Below are positions 17,391-28,828 of a stretch of 52,233 nucleotides of DNA, one piece after another. The position numbers and the translations under genes were made by a program. The notes beneath the pieces are model-generated. The model had not been told where the DNA came from and did not search any database. It worked only from the letters and a program-made list of their open reading frames with translations. Numbering within the stretch: position 1 is the first letter of the stretch; every line of letters starts with the position of its first letter. The stretch is from NCBI GenBank assembly GCA_900472625.1, contig UCIT01000013.1, positions 48,360 to 100,592 on the forward strand. Reading direction: 5' to 3'. Source of the stretch: Hyphomicrobiales bacterium. Lineage in GTDB: Bacteria > Pseudomonadota > Alphaproteobacteria > Rhizobiales > Rhizobiaceae.

Positions 17391-18800
17391 TCAGGCAGAA
17401 TAGTACATGTCGTATTCGACCGGATGCGGTGTCATGTCGTAACGCATGACTTCCACCATCTTCAGCTCGATGAACGAGTCGATCTGGTCGTCGTCGAAGA
17501 CGCCGCCGGCGGTCAGGAACTTGCGGTCCTTGTCGAGGCTCTCGAGTGCTTCGCGCAGCGAAGCGCAAACCGTCGGGATCTTCTTCAGTTCCTTCGGCGG
17601 CAGATCGTACAGATCCTTGTCCATGGCCTTGCCGGGATGGATCTTGTTCTTGATGCCGTCGAGACCGGCCATCAGCATGGCTGCGAAGGCGAGGTACGGG
17701 TTTGCCATCGGGTCCGGGAATCGGACTTCGACGCGCTTTGCCTTCGGGTTGCTGCCGAAGGGAATGCGGCACGAGGCCGAGCGGTTGCGAGCCGAGTAGG
17801 CGAGCAGAACCGGTGCTTCATAACCCGGGACGAGACGCTTGTAGGAGTTCGTCGACGGGTTGGTGAAGGCGTTGAGCGCCTTGGCATGCTTGATGACACC
17901 GCCGATGAAATAGAGGCAGCTCTCCGACAGGCCCGCATATTCGTCGCCAGCGAAGCTCGGCTTGCCGCCCTTCCAGATCGACATGTGGACGTGCATGCCC
18001 GAACCGTTGTCACCGAAGATCGGCTTCGGCATGAAGGTGGCCGTCTTGCCGTAGGCATTGGCGACCTGGTGCACGACGTACTTGTAGATCTGCATCTTGT
18101 CGGCGTTGCGAACGAGCGTGTCGAACTTGATGCCGAGCTCGTGCTGGGCGGCCGCCACTTCGTGGTGGTGCTTTTCGACGACCACGCCCATTTCCGACAG
18201 AACTGTCAGCATCTCGGAACGCATGTCCTGGGCACTGTCGATCGGCGGGACCGGGAAGTAGCCGCCCTTGACGCGCGGACGATGACCGAGGTTGCCGGTC
18301 TCGTATTCGGTGTCGTCGTTGGACGGCAGTTCGGTTGAGTCGAGCTTGAAGCCGGTGTTGTAGGGATCGGCCTTGTAGCGAACGTCGTCGAAGATGAAGA
18401 ACTCGGCTTCCGGGCCGACGAAGATGGTGTCGCCGATGCCGGAGGCCTTCAGATAGGCTTCCGCCTTCTTCGCGGTACCGCGTGGATCGCGGTTATAGGC
18501 TTCGCCGGAGACCGGATCGAGGATGTCGCAGAGAATGACCATGGTGGACTGCGCGAAGAACGGGTCCATGTGAACCGTTTCTGTGTCGGGCATCAGCACC
18601 ATGTCGGATTCGTTGATGGCCTTCCAGCCGCCGATCGAGGATCCGTCGAACATGACGCCATCGGCGAACATGTCTTCGTCGACGCAGACCACGTCCATCG
18701 TCACATGCTGCAGCTTGCCCTTCGGATCGGTGAAGCGCAGATCGACGAACTTGACGTCGTTATCCTTGATTTGCTTGAGGATTTCGCTTGCGGTCGCCAT
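17391..18800 (-). CDS. glnA: Glutamine synthetase type I (GlnA)
   Basis: The central ammonium-assimilating enzyme (glutamate + NH3 + ATP to glutamine), a dodecamer of 469-residue subunits. The signatures [17 protein letters not shown], the metal site [13 protein letters not shown], the ATP-binding [15 protein letters not shown] and the [10 protein letters not shown] segment are present. The adenylylation site is Tyr398 in [11 protein letters not shown], so GlnE control is expected. It lies 59 bases downstream of glnB on the same strand, forming the glnBA operon typical of rhizobia, with the sigma-54 promoter upstream of glnB. Confidence 0.98.
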   Translation of the reverse strand: MATASEILKQIKDNDVKFVDLRFTDPKGKLQHVTMDVVCVDEDMFADGVMFDGSSIGGWKAINESDMVLMPDTETVHMDPFFAQSTMVILCDILDPVSGEAYNRDPRGTAKKAEAYLKASGIGDTIFVGPEAEFFIFDDVRYKADPYNTGFKLDSTELPSNDDTEYETGNLGHRPRVKGGYFPVPPIDSAQDMRSEMLTVLSEMGVVVEKHHHEVAAAQHELGIKFDTLVRNADKMQIYKYVVHQVANAYGKTATFMPKPIFGDNGSGMHVHMSIWKGGKPSFAGDEYAGLSESCLYFIGGVIKHAKALNAFTNPSTNSYKRLVPGYEAPVLLAYSARNRSASCRIPFGSNPKAKRVEVRFPDPMANPYLAFAAMLMAGLDGIKNKIHPGKAMDKDLYDLPPKELKKIPTVCASLREALESLDKDRKFLTAGGVFDDDQIDSFIELKMVEVMRYDMTPHPVEYDMYYSA

Positions 18801-18859
18801 TAACTGGTTCCTTTATTGTGTGATGGCGAGACGTTGGTCCCGCCGATAGACCAAAAAGG

Positions 18860-19540
<681 letters not shown>

Positions 19541-21016
19541 ATGTCTCAGGATTTCTCCCATCTCCTTCTTTCGCCCGCTGAAATGGCCGCCGTCGATGCC
19601 GCTGCGGCGGCCTCGGGCATCGGCAGTTTCGGGCTGATGCAGCGCGCGGGTGCCGGCGTGGCGGCAAGTTTCCTGCGCTTCTATCCGGAGGCCGCACGTG
19701 CGGTGATCTTGTGCGGTCCGGGCAATAACGGCGGCGATGGCTACGTCGCGGCCCGCTGCCTTCAGGAGAGCGGGGTTTCGGTGGCGCTGTTCCACGTCGG
19801 CGATCAGGCGGCCCTGAAGGGGGATGCGGCGCGGGCGCTGGCGAATTGGGAGGGGACGAGCCAGCCGCTGGAAGGCTACCAACCTTTGGCCGGCGACGTG
19901 GTGATCGACGCGCTGTTCGGCGCTGGGTTGGCCCGCGCGGTGCCCGATGCGGTCAGCGACGTCATTGCGCGTGTCACGGAGGCTGGAACGCCGGTGTTTG
20001 CCGTCGATCTGCCATCCGGTATCGACGGACGGACGGGGATGGTGCTCGGAAGCGCTTTCCGAGCCGAGCGGACGATCACCTTCATGACCCGCAAGCCGGG
20101 CCATGTGCTGATGCCGGGCAGGGAACTGAGCGGCATACTTGAGGTGCTTGACATCGGCATACCCCAGCGCATCGTGCGGGCGCAGGCCTCCGGGCTGGTC
20201 GCGGAGAACCGGCCGGATCAATGGCTGCATCTGCTGCGGGCGGAAGGGCAGGAGACACACAAGTACAAGCGCGGCCATCTCGTGGTTTTCTCCGGAGAGG
20301 CAGGAAAGACCGGGGCAGCGCGGATGTCGGCCATGTCCGGCTTGAAGGCGGGCGCGGGACTGGTGACCATTGCTTCACCCGGCGAGGCACTGGCGGAGAA
20401 CGCCGGGCACCTGACGGCCATCATGCTGCATGCGATGGACAGTGAGGCAGACCTGCTGGAGTGGCTGACGGACGAGCGGCTGCGTAGCTTTGTGCTCGGG
20501 CCGGGCTTCGGCGCCGGCGAGAAGGCCCGCCGTTTCGTTGCAGCCCTGCGTGAGCGCCATCTCGTCCTAGACGCGGACGGGATCACCTCGTTTCGTGAGA
20601 ATCCGGATGAGCTGTTTTCCCTGTTTGCCGGGGGGCCGACGCGGCTGGTGCTGACGCCGCATGAAGGCGAGTTCTCGCGGCTGTTTCCCGATATCGCCGC
20701 CGACACCGGCATGGGCAAGGTCGACAAGGCTCTAGCGGCGGCTGCGCGTGCCAATGCCGCGATCGTCTACAAGGGCGCAGACACCGTAATCGCGTCGCCG
20801 GATGGGCGTGCGCTGATCAACACAAACGCACCTATCTGGCTGGCCACGGCCGGATCGGGCGATGTGCTGGCGGGGATCATCGGGGCGCTGATGGCGCAGG
20901 GGCTACCCACATTCGAGGCCGCCGCTGCCGGTGTCTATCTGCACGGCGAGGCGGGAATGCGGGCCGGCAAGGGGCTTACCGCAGAGGATCTGGTCGGACA
21001 CGTGCTACCGCTATAA
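19541..21016 (+). CDS. nnr: Bifunctional NAD(P)HX epimerase / ADP-dependent dehydratase
   Basis: A 491-residue metabolite-repair enzyme. The N-terminal YjeF epimerase domain (~10-215) carries CGPGNNGGDGYVAARCL and AVDLPSGIDGRTG. The C-terminal ribokinase-like dehydratase domain (~225-490) carries KYKRGHLVVFSGE, VLGPGFGAGEKA, LTPHEGEFSRLFP and the ATP-site signature GSGDVLAGIIGALMAQG. Together they epimerise R- to S-NAD(P)HX and dehydrate it back to NAD(P)H. The ATG at 19541 fits the family N-terminus; an ATG 16 codons upstream is less likely. The gene ends six bases from the convergent DUF72 gene. Confidence 0.95.
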   Translation: MSQDFSHLLLSPAEMAAVDAAAAASGIGSFGLMQRAGAGVAASFLRFYPEAARAVILCGPGNNGGDGYVAARCLQESGVSVALFHVGDQAALKGDAARALANWEGTSQPLEGYQPLAGDVVIDALFGAGLARAVPDAVSDVIARVTEAGTPVFAVDLPSGIDGRTGMVLGSAFRAERTITFMTRKPGHVLMPGRELSGILEVLDIGIPQRIVRAQASGLVAENRPDQWLHLLRAEGQETHKYKRGHLVVFSGEAGKTGAARMSAMSGLKAGAGLVTIASPGEALAENAGHLTAIMLHAMDSEADLLEWLTDERLRSFVLGPGFGAGEKARRFVAALRERHLVLDADGITSFRENPDELFSLFAGGPTRLVLTPHEGEFSRLFPDIAADTGMGKVDKALAAAARANAAIVYKGADTVIASPDGRALINTNAPIWLATAGSGDVLAGIIGALMAQGLPTFEAAAAGVYLHGEAGMRAGKGLTAEDLVGHVLPL

Positions 21017-21022
21017 GGCGCG

Positions 21023-21829
21023 TCAGCCATCGACTTCCTGCTGCAGCGCAATGGCTCCGAACGGGGCGTTGACCTTGCCCTCATGGATGATGAAGGCGAA
21101 GACGTCGCGCGGTTTGACGTCGACCTTGCGCTGTTGATCGATCAGGGGCAGATCGTCCGGCACCTTGCCTTCCGCCCAGCTTTCCAGCCGCTTCGCCCAG
21201 GCTTTGAGATCGTCCTCGGGATAGCAGGTCCTGATGTCGTCAGAGCCTTTTTGCAGACGCGTGTAGACGAAATCCGCGGTGACATCCGCAATCATCGGAT
21301 AGTCGAAATGCTCGGCGACGACAGGCGCGACACCGTATTTTTCCAGCAGAGCCACAAACTCGGGCACCTTGAAGCTATCATGCCTGACCTCGACGACATG
21401 CTTCAGCGGCAAGCCGTCCTGTTTGTTCGGCAGCAGTTTCAGGAACGCCTCGAAATCATCCGGTTCGAACTTTTTGGTCGGCGCAAACTGCCAGAGGATC
21501 GGGCCGAGATGCGGGCCGAGTTCGACGATGCCCTGGCCAAGAAACCGCTCGATCGATTCACCGGCTTCGGCCAACACCTTGCGATTGGTGCTGTAGCGGC
21601 TGGCCTTCAGCGAGAAGACAAAACCATCCGGCACATCGGCGGCCCACTTGGCGAAGGTCTCGGGCTTCTGCGAACCGTAATAGGTGCCGTTGACCTCGAT
21701 CACCTTCAACTGCCGGCTGGCGTAGTTCAGTTCGTCCTTCTGCTTGAGATCGGACGGAAAGAAATGATTGCGCCATGGCTCGAAGGTCCAACCGCCGATG
21801 CCGACGCGGATCGTGCCTGATTGTGTCAT
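21023..21829 (-). CDS. DUF72 family protein
   Basis: A 268-residue TIM-barrel-like protein of the DUF72 family (YecE-like). RVGIGGWTFEPWRNHFFP, LNYASRQLKVIEVNGTYYGSQ, FVFSLKASRYSTNRK and LGPILWQFAP are diagnostic. The family is widespread and its reaction is unknown. A strong AGGAGG site lies upstream of the ATG. It is divergent from the toxin-antitoxin pair; the 72-base gap holds that pair's promoter and operator-like palindrome. Confidence 0.9.
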   Translation of the reverse strand: MTQSGTIRVGIGGWTFEPWRNHFFPSDLKQKDELNYASRQLKVIEVNGTYYGSQKPETFAKWAADVPDGFVFSLKASRYSTNRKVLAEAGESIERFLGQGIVELGPHLGPILWQFAPTKKFEPDDFEAFLKLLPNKQDGLPLKHVVEVRHDSFKVPEFVALLEKYGVAPVVAEHFDYPMIADVTADFVYTRLQKGSDDIRTCYPEDDLKAWAKRLESWAEGKVPDDLPLIDQQRKVDVKPRDVFAFIIHEGKVNAPFGAIALQQEVDG

Positions 21830-21842
21830 GAAGTCCTCCTCG

Positions 21843-21871
21843 TTGAAGTTCGCCTTGCGGCTCGCTATTAT
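21843..21871 (+). promoter_or_regulatory. Candidate sigma-70 promoter of the toxin-antitoxin operon
   Basis: TTGAAG (21843-21848), a 17-base spacer and TATTAT (21866-21871), 30 bases before the antitoxin ATG. An operator-like palindrome follows at once. Confidence 0.5.
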
Positions 21872-21874
21872 TGT

Positions 21875-21888
21875 GAAGATCGATCATC
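21875..21888. promoter_or_regulatory. Operator-like palindrome at the toxin-antitoxin promoter
   Basis: GAAGATCGATCATC is a 14-base inverted repeat with a single mismatched pair. It covers the expected transcription start of the toxin-antitoxin operon, where an autorepressing antitoxin would bind. Confidence 0.45.
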
Positions 21889-21901
21889 AAAGAGCATTGC
21901 G

Positions 21902-22174
21902 ATGGCCATCGTAACCGTACCAAAAGCTGATACCGAACTGTCCGACATCCTTGCCCGCGCGGAAGCCGGTGAGGAAATCATTCTCGCGCGCGACGACAAG
22001 CCGGTGATGAAGCTTGTGCCGATAGAGACAGTAAACGCGCCAGTCCGTGGGTATGGCCGTTTCGAGCATCTCCGTGACGAAATTCCTGACGACCTCTTCC
22101 TCACGCCGATGTCCGAGGACGAGTTGGCGGCATGGGAAGGTAAATATTCTTTTCCTGGCGACAACGGCGAATGA
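21902..22174 (+). CDS. Type II antitoxin, Phd/YefM (VapB-like) family
   Basis: A 90-residue antitoxin. The N-terminal half has the Phd/YefM fold (TVPKADTELSDILARAEAGEEIILARDDKPVMKLVPI), which dimerises and binds operator DNA. The acidic C-terminal tail (EHLRDEIPDDLFLTPMSEDELAAWEG) should wrap the toxin. Its stop overlaps the toxin start by four bases (ATGA), the usual coupling. A promoter and palindrome lie just upstream, consistent with autoregulation. Confidence 0.9.
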   Translation: MAIVTVPKADTELSDILARAEAGEEIILARDDKPVMKLVPIETVNAPVRGYGRFEHLRDEIPDDLFLTPMSEDELAAWEGKYSFPGDNGE

Positions 22175-22557
22175 GCGTGTTGCTGGATACGCACACGCTT
22201 CTTTGGTGGCTTACCGCCAATCGCAAACTTAGTGAAAGGGCCAAAGCCGCGGTCGAAGATCCAGCCGTAACCCGATATGTCAGCGCTGCAAGCGCGTTCG
22301 AGATCACGAACAAGTTTCGTATCGGAAAACTCGATATTGCTCGACCGGTCGTCGAGAATTTCGAATCTGTTTTGGCTGAAGGACATTTCCACAAGTTGGA
22401 TATTACCACGTCGCATGCTTTCCTCGCCGGTCAGATGGCCGGGGTTCATAAAGATCCTTTCGACCGCATGCTCGCCGCGCAATGCCGGCTTGAAAATCTT
22501 TCCCTTGTCACCATCGACCCCGCCTTCAGCGAATTCGGGATCAATATCATCTGGTAG
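22171..22557 (+). CDS. VapC-like PIN-domain toxin
   Basis: A 128-residue PIN-domain protein, predicted Mg-dependent endoribonuclease toxin. The acidic active site is complete: Asp6 (LLDTHTLLWWL), Glu44 (ASAFEITNK), Asp95 and Asp98 (DPFDRMLAAQ) and Asp116 (VTIDPAF). This Phd-linked subgroup is common in alphaproteobacteria; the RNA target is unknown. It ends seven bases from the convergent uvrA stop, so the module is wedged tightly between DUF72 and uvrA. Confidence 0.92.
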   Translation: MSVLLDTHTLLWWLTANRKLSERAKAAVEDPAVTRYVSAASAFEITNKFRIGKLDIARPVVENFESVLAEGHFHKLDITTSHAFLAGQMAGVHKDPFDRMLAAQCRLENLSLVTIDPAFSEFGINIIW

Positions 22558-22564
22558 CAGCGGA

Positions 22565-25486
<2,922 letters not shown>

Positions 25487-25608
25487 CGTCTTCTGCTTCT
25501 GTGCTGGAACAAGCCCCTTATTTAGTGATGCCGGCGGGCGAGTCGAGGCTGATTGTCCAGATGTTGCAAGGTTTTCGATTCTGTTGACAGGATCATAGGG
25601 ATAAAATA

Positions 25609-25623
25609 GAACAAATAAAGAAC
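25609..25623. promoter_or_regulatory. LexA (SOS) box between uvrA and ssb
   Basis: On the minus strand GTTC-TTTATTT-GTTC is a perfect match to the alphaproteobacterial LexA operator GTTC-N7-GTTC. It lies about 120 bases before each of the divergent uvrA and ssb start codons, so it could control either or both. Confidence 0.85.
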
Positions 25624-25736
25624 AAAATTCCTTGTGGATGACGCGGCCATGGACGTCCATTGCCGCTGCTCTATGGTTTAAGGTGCACCGATTGTTTCAA
25701 ACGCCGCCGGGCAGGGCGGCAGGTAGGGTGAAAAGT

Positions 25737-26306
25737 ATGGCTGGCAGCGTAAATAAGGTAATTCTGATCGGAAACGTGGGTGCAGACCCCGAGATCCGTC
25801 GGACGCAGGACGGCCGGCCGATCGCCAACCTCCGCATCGCGACGTCCGAGACCTGGCGCGACCGCAATTCCGGCGAGCGTAAGGAAAAGACCGAGTGGCA
25901 CACCGTCGTGGTCTTCAACGAGGGGCTCTGCAAGGTGATCGAGCAGTACGTCAAGAAGGGCGCCAAGCTCTACATCGAAGGCGCGCTGCAGACCCGCAAG
26001 TGGCAGGACCAGCAAGGCCAGGACCGCTATTCCACGGAAGTGGTGCTGCAGGGCTTCGGCTCGACGCTGACCATGCTTGATGGTCGCGGCGAAGGCGGCG
26101 GCGATCGCTCCGGTGGCGGCTACGGCGGCGGTCGCGGCGGCAATGCCGGTGGCGGTGACGACTTCGGCGGCGGTGGCGGCTATGGCGACGATTACGGCGC
26201 ACCGTCCAAGTCGTCCGGTCGCGGCGGCTCCGGCGGTGGCGCAGGCGCTGGTTCCGGCGGTGGCGGCAACTTCTCGCGTGATCTGGACGACGATATCCCG
26301 TTTTGA
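25737..26306 (+). CDS. ssb: Single-stranded DNA-binding protein
   Basis: A 189-residue SSB. The OB fold occupies residues ~1-112 ([56 protein letters not shown]). A long glycine-rich linker follows (~115-180), and the acidic tip DDDIPF binds repair partners. The ATG at 25737 gives the standard [13 protein letters not shown] start. It is divergent from uvrA across a LexA box, an arrangement known from many bacteria. A terminator follows within 55 bases. Confidence 0.97.
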   Translation: MAGSVNKVILIGNVGADPEIRRTQDGRPIANLRIATSETWRDRNSGERKEKTEWHTVVVFNEGLCKVIEQYVKKGAKLYIEGALQTRKWQDQQGQDRYSTEVVLQGFGSTLTMLDGRGEGGGDRSGGGYGGGRGGNAGGGDDFGGGGGYGDDYGAPSKSSGRGGSGGGAGAGSGGGGNFSRDLDDDIPF

Positions 26307-26333
26307 TCCGCGAATGGATTTATGCTTGAAGAG

Positions 26334-26360
26334 CGGCGCGCCTTGTGGTGCGCCGTTTTT
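26334..26360 (+). terminator. Rho-independent terminator of ssb
   Basis: A CGGCGC/GCGCCG stem (26334-26339 with 26350-26355), possibly extended inward, followed by TTTTT. It is 28 bases after the ssb stop and just before the convergent MarC-family gene ends. Confidence 0.8.
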
Positions 26361-26370
26361 CGTTTCGGCT

Positions 26371-27012
26371 CTAACCGGCGCTCACGATGCCCATCGTCGA
26401 CTTGATGCCGTCGACCACGAATTGCGTGGCCAGCGCCGCCAGGATGACGCCGAGCAGGCGGGTCAGGATGGCGCGGCCGGTAACGCCCAGGAAGCGGTCG
26501 ACGCGCTCGGCGATCAGCAGAGCCAGAAACAGCAGCAACAGACTGGCGGCGATGACGATGATCAACTGGGCCCGCTCAAGCGAGCCCTGCATCGATCCGG
26601 ACAACAAGATGGTGGCCGAGATCGCGCCTGGTCCGGCGATCAAAGGGATGGCCAAGGGAAAGACGGCAATGTTCTGGATGTGGTCCTTGGTGATGGCCAC
26701 TTCGCTTGTCTTCTCCTTGCGGTCCTGGCGCTTCTCGAACACCATTTCGAAGGCGATCCAGAAGAGCAGCAGGCCGCCGGCGATCCGGAAGGCGCCGATC
26801 GATATGCCGAGCACACCAAGAACGCTGGCGCCGAAGAGCGCAAAGACGGCCAGGATGATGAAGGCGATGATCGAGCCGCGCATCGCGACCTGCTTGCGCT
26901 GAACGCGGCTCATGCCGACCGTCAGCCCGAGAAAGATTGGGGCAAGGCCTGGGGGATCGATGGTGACGAGCAGCGTGGTGAATGCATTGATCAGTTGGTC
27001 GGCGCTTGCCAT
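26371..27012 (-). CDS. MarC family integral membrane protein (UPF0056)
   Basis: A 213-residue polytopic membrane protein with about six hydrophobic segments. The family signatures LLVTIDPPGLAPIFLGLT, GAFRIAGGLLLFWIAFEM and FPLAIPLIAGPGAISATILL are present. MarC was once tied to multiple antibiotic resistance but that link was withdrawn; the function is unknown. I chose the ATG at 27012 because GGGAGAG lies a few bases upstream; a longer start would add 23 poor residues. It is convergent with ssb. Confidence 0.9.
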   Translation of the reverse strand: MASADQLINAFTTLLVTIDPPGLAPIFLGLTVGMSRVQRKQVAMRGSIIAFIILAVFALFGASVLGVLGISIGAFRIAGGLLLFWIAFEMVFEKRQDRKEKTSEVAITKDHIQNIAVFPLAIPLIAGPGAISATILLSGSMQGSLERAQLIIVIAASLLLLFLALLIAERVDRFLGVTGRAILTRLLGVILAALATQFVVDGIKSTMGIVSAG

Positions 27013-27244
27013 CGTCTCTCCCTGAAGCCGCATGGCGGCGTGGCGGCAATTCATTGTGCTGCGAAGACACCGCTTTAGCAAACGGGTTCGCGATTTTCAC
27101 AGACAGTTTGATCGGCGTCGCGGCGGATACGGCCGTAAGCTGGGCGTGAGTGCGAATCGATCAGCGGCGGCGTGAGGATTTACTGTAACGTACTTCCTCC
27201 ATCCCCAGACATGCGCATGCTGCCGCCATCAGCGGAGATTGTCG

Positions 27245-28570
27245 ATGACCTGGAAGCACCTCCCCATCTGTCTGGCAATCGCCACGGAACTCCTGATCTG
27301 CGGTTCTGCCGGGGCGACAAGCCAGTTTTCCGACGAGGATGTCAGTGAGGCCTATATCTATCTGCTCGGCCGCCTTCTGGTCACGCGGCAGCAGCAGCTC
27401 GATTTTCAGGAGGGCTTCAAGTGGAACGAGATCGTTCACCGGGAGCCGGGGAAGGTGGATTGGCCCAATCCCAATCTCGATGTCGCCTATTCGGAGGCCT
27501 GGATCGCTGTCGATGAAACGAGCTGCACGATCGCGACCGTGCCGGAGATCAGCGACCGCTATTTCACCGTCCAGATTCTCAACGGCTGGGGAGAGACGCT
27601 GGCGAATATCAACGAGCGCGTCTTTCCACGAAAATCGTCAGGCGATTTCGCGATCTGCCTTCGGGATGCGGAGGTCAGCCTCCCTGCAAATGTTACCTCG
27701 CGTATCGACCTACCTGTGAGGCAGGCCCGTGTGCTGGTGCGCGTTGCGCTTGGCGGCGACAGGGACAAGGCCGTCGCGCTGCAGCACCAGTTCGCGTTCC
27801 GGGCGACGTCCGCTCCGAAGGCGCCACAGATCCCGCAAACGCCGATCTTCGCGCTGGAGATGCTGCCGGGTGTTGAAGCGTTCGAGGCTGCAGCCGTGGC
27901 GCTCGACAGTGAGCCCGATCTTAATCCCGGTCTGCAACCGCTCGCTGACCGCGCTCGCGCCATCGGCGCTGCAGTGAGCGATCCGGCCGAGCGTACGCGC
28001 ATCGACGCCGTCATTCATGACCGGGCATTGGCGGATTTCGCCAAGGCGGGGCCGCCGATCGGGCATGGCACCATCCACAACGGCTGGGCGCGGCCGGCGG
28101 CCGTGGGCGTCTATAACATCGACTACATCACCCGCACGCTGATCAACTACGGCGGCATCTGGGCCAATATCGCACCAGAGGTCATGTATTACAGGGCGAG
28201 CACCGACGAAACAGGGGGCAAGCTCAGCGGTGACAATGTCTATACGCTGACCTTCCCCAAGGACGCGCTGCCACCGCGTTTCGCCAAGTATTTCTGGTCG
28301 GTGATCGCGGTCGATACCGCACACTTCCGCGTTCTGCCCAATTCGCTGGAGCGCTACCTGATCAACGAGCAGTCACATCCGCAATTCGGCAACGACGGTT
28401 CGCTGACGCTTTATTTCGCTGCCGACAGGCCTGAGGCCGCGCCGGATGGAAACTGGCTGCCGACGCAGAAGGGCCAGGACTACCGCCTGACATTCCGTTT
28501 CTACGGTCCGCTGGACGGCGTTTCCAACGGCACCTACTGGCCGCCGGCGTTGGTCAAGCTCGGCCAGTGA
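27245..28570 (+). CDS. Exported DUF1254/DUF1214 protein
   Basis: A 441-residue exported protein; residues 1-24 form a signal peptide (ATELLICGSAGA). The N-terminal half fits DUF1254 (PNPNLDVAYSEAWIAVDE, ISDRYFTVQILNGWGETLANI). The C-terminal third fits DUF1214 (FPKDALPPRFAKYFWSVIAVDTAHFRVLPN, YGPLDGVSNGTYWPPALVK). Such two-domain proteins are frequent in environmental proteobacteria and their biochemical role is unsettled. The ATG at 27245 has GGAGA six bases upstream; a TTG at 27239 is too close. No linked gene suggests a substrate. Confidence 0.88.
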   Translation: MTWKHLPICLAIATELLICGSAGATSQFSDEDVSEAYIYLLGRLLVTRQQQLDFQEGFKWNEIVHREPGKVDWPNPNLDVAYSEAWIAVDETSCTIATVPEISDRYFTVQILNGWGETLANINERVFPRKSSGDFAICLRDAEVSLPANVTSRIDLPVRQARVLVRVALGGDRDKAVALQHQFAFRATSAPKAPQIPQTPIFALEMLPGVEAFEAAAVALDSEPDLNPGLQPLADRARAIGAAVSDPAERTRIDAVIHDRALADFAKAGPPIGHGTIHNGWARPAAVGVYNIDYITRTLINYGGIWANIAPEVMYYRASTDETGGKLSGDNVYTLTFPKDALPPRFAKYFWSVIAVDTAHFRVLPNSLERYLINEQSHPQFGNDGSLTLYFAADRPEAAPDGNWLPTQKGQDYRLTFRFYGPLDGVSNGTYWPPALVKLGQ

Positions 28571-28609
28571 AACGCCCGGAAAAGTGCTTCTCCATGAGCT
28601 TCAGCAGGA

Positions 28610-28633
28610 GCCGCCGTTGCTCTGACGGCCGGC
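28610..28633 (+). terminator. Possible hairpin after the DUF1254 gene
   Basis: GCCG-CCGT and ACGG-C-CGGC form an 8-bp stem with one bulge and a 7-base loop, 40 bases after the stop codon. No T run follows, so it may only protect the 3' end. The rest of 28571-28828 presumably holds the gyrA promoter, which I cannot place. Confidence 0.3.
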
Positions 28634-28828
28634 TTGCTCGTTCATGGTGATGCATTCCCTGTATTATTTGCGGCAACTCTGCTAGGACGGCGTCTACTGC
28701 CACACAAAGGGATGGGCTTGCCGTTATTGAGCCGCAAAAGCCTGTTCAAAACTCCCGCCGAAATTGGCTTCCCGCAAGCCTTTCCGCTATAAATCTTCAA
28801 GTGATTCTAGAAGAGATCGTGATCCGTT

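Noticed and set aside
21023..22557. DUF72 gene as part of the toxin-antitoxin system
   Set aside because: It is on the opposite strand, belongs to a widespread housekeeping-type family and has its own strong ribosome-binding site.
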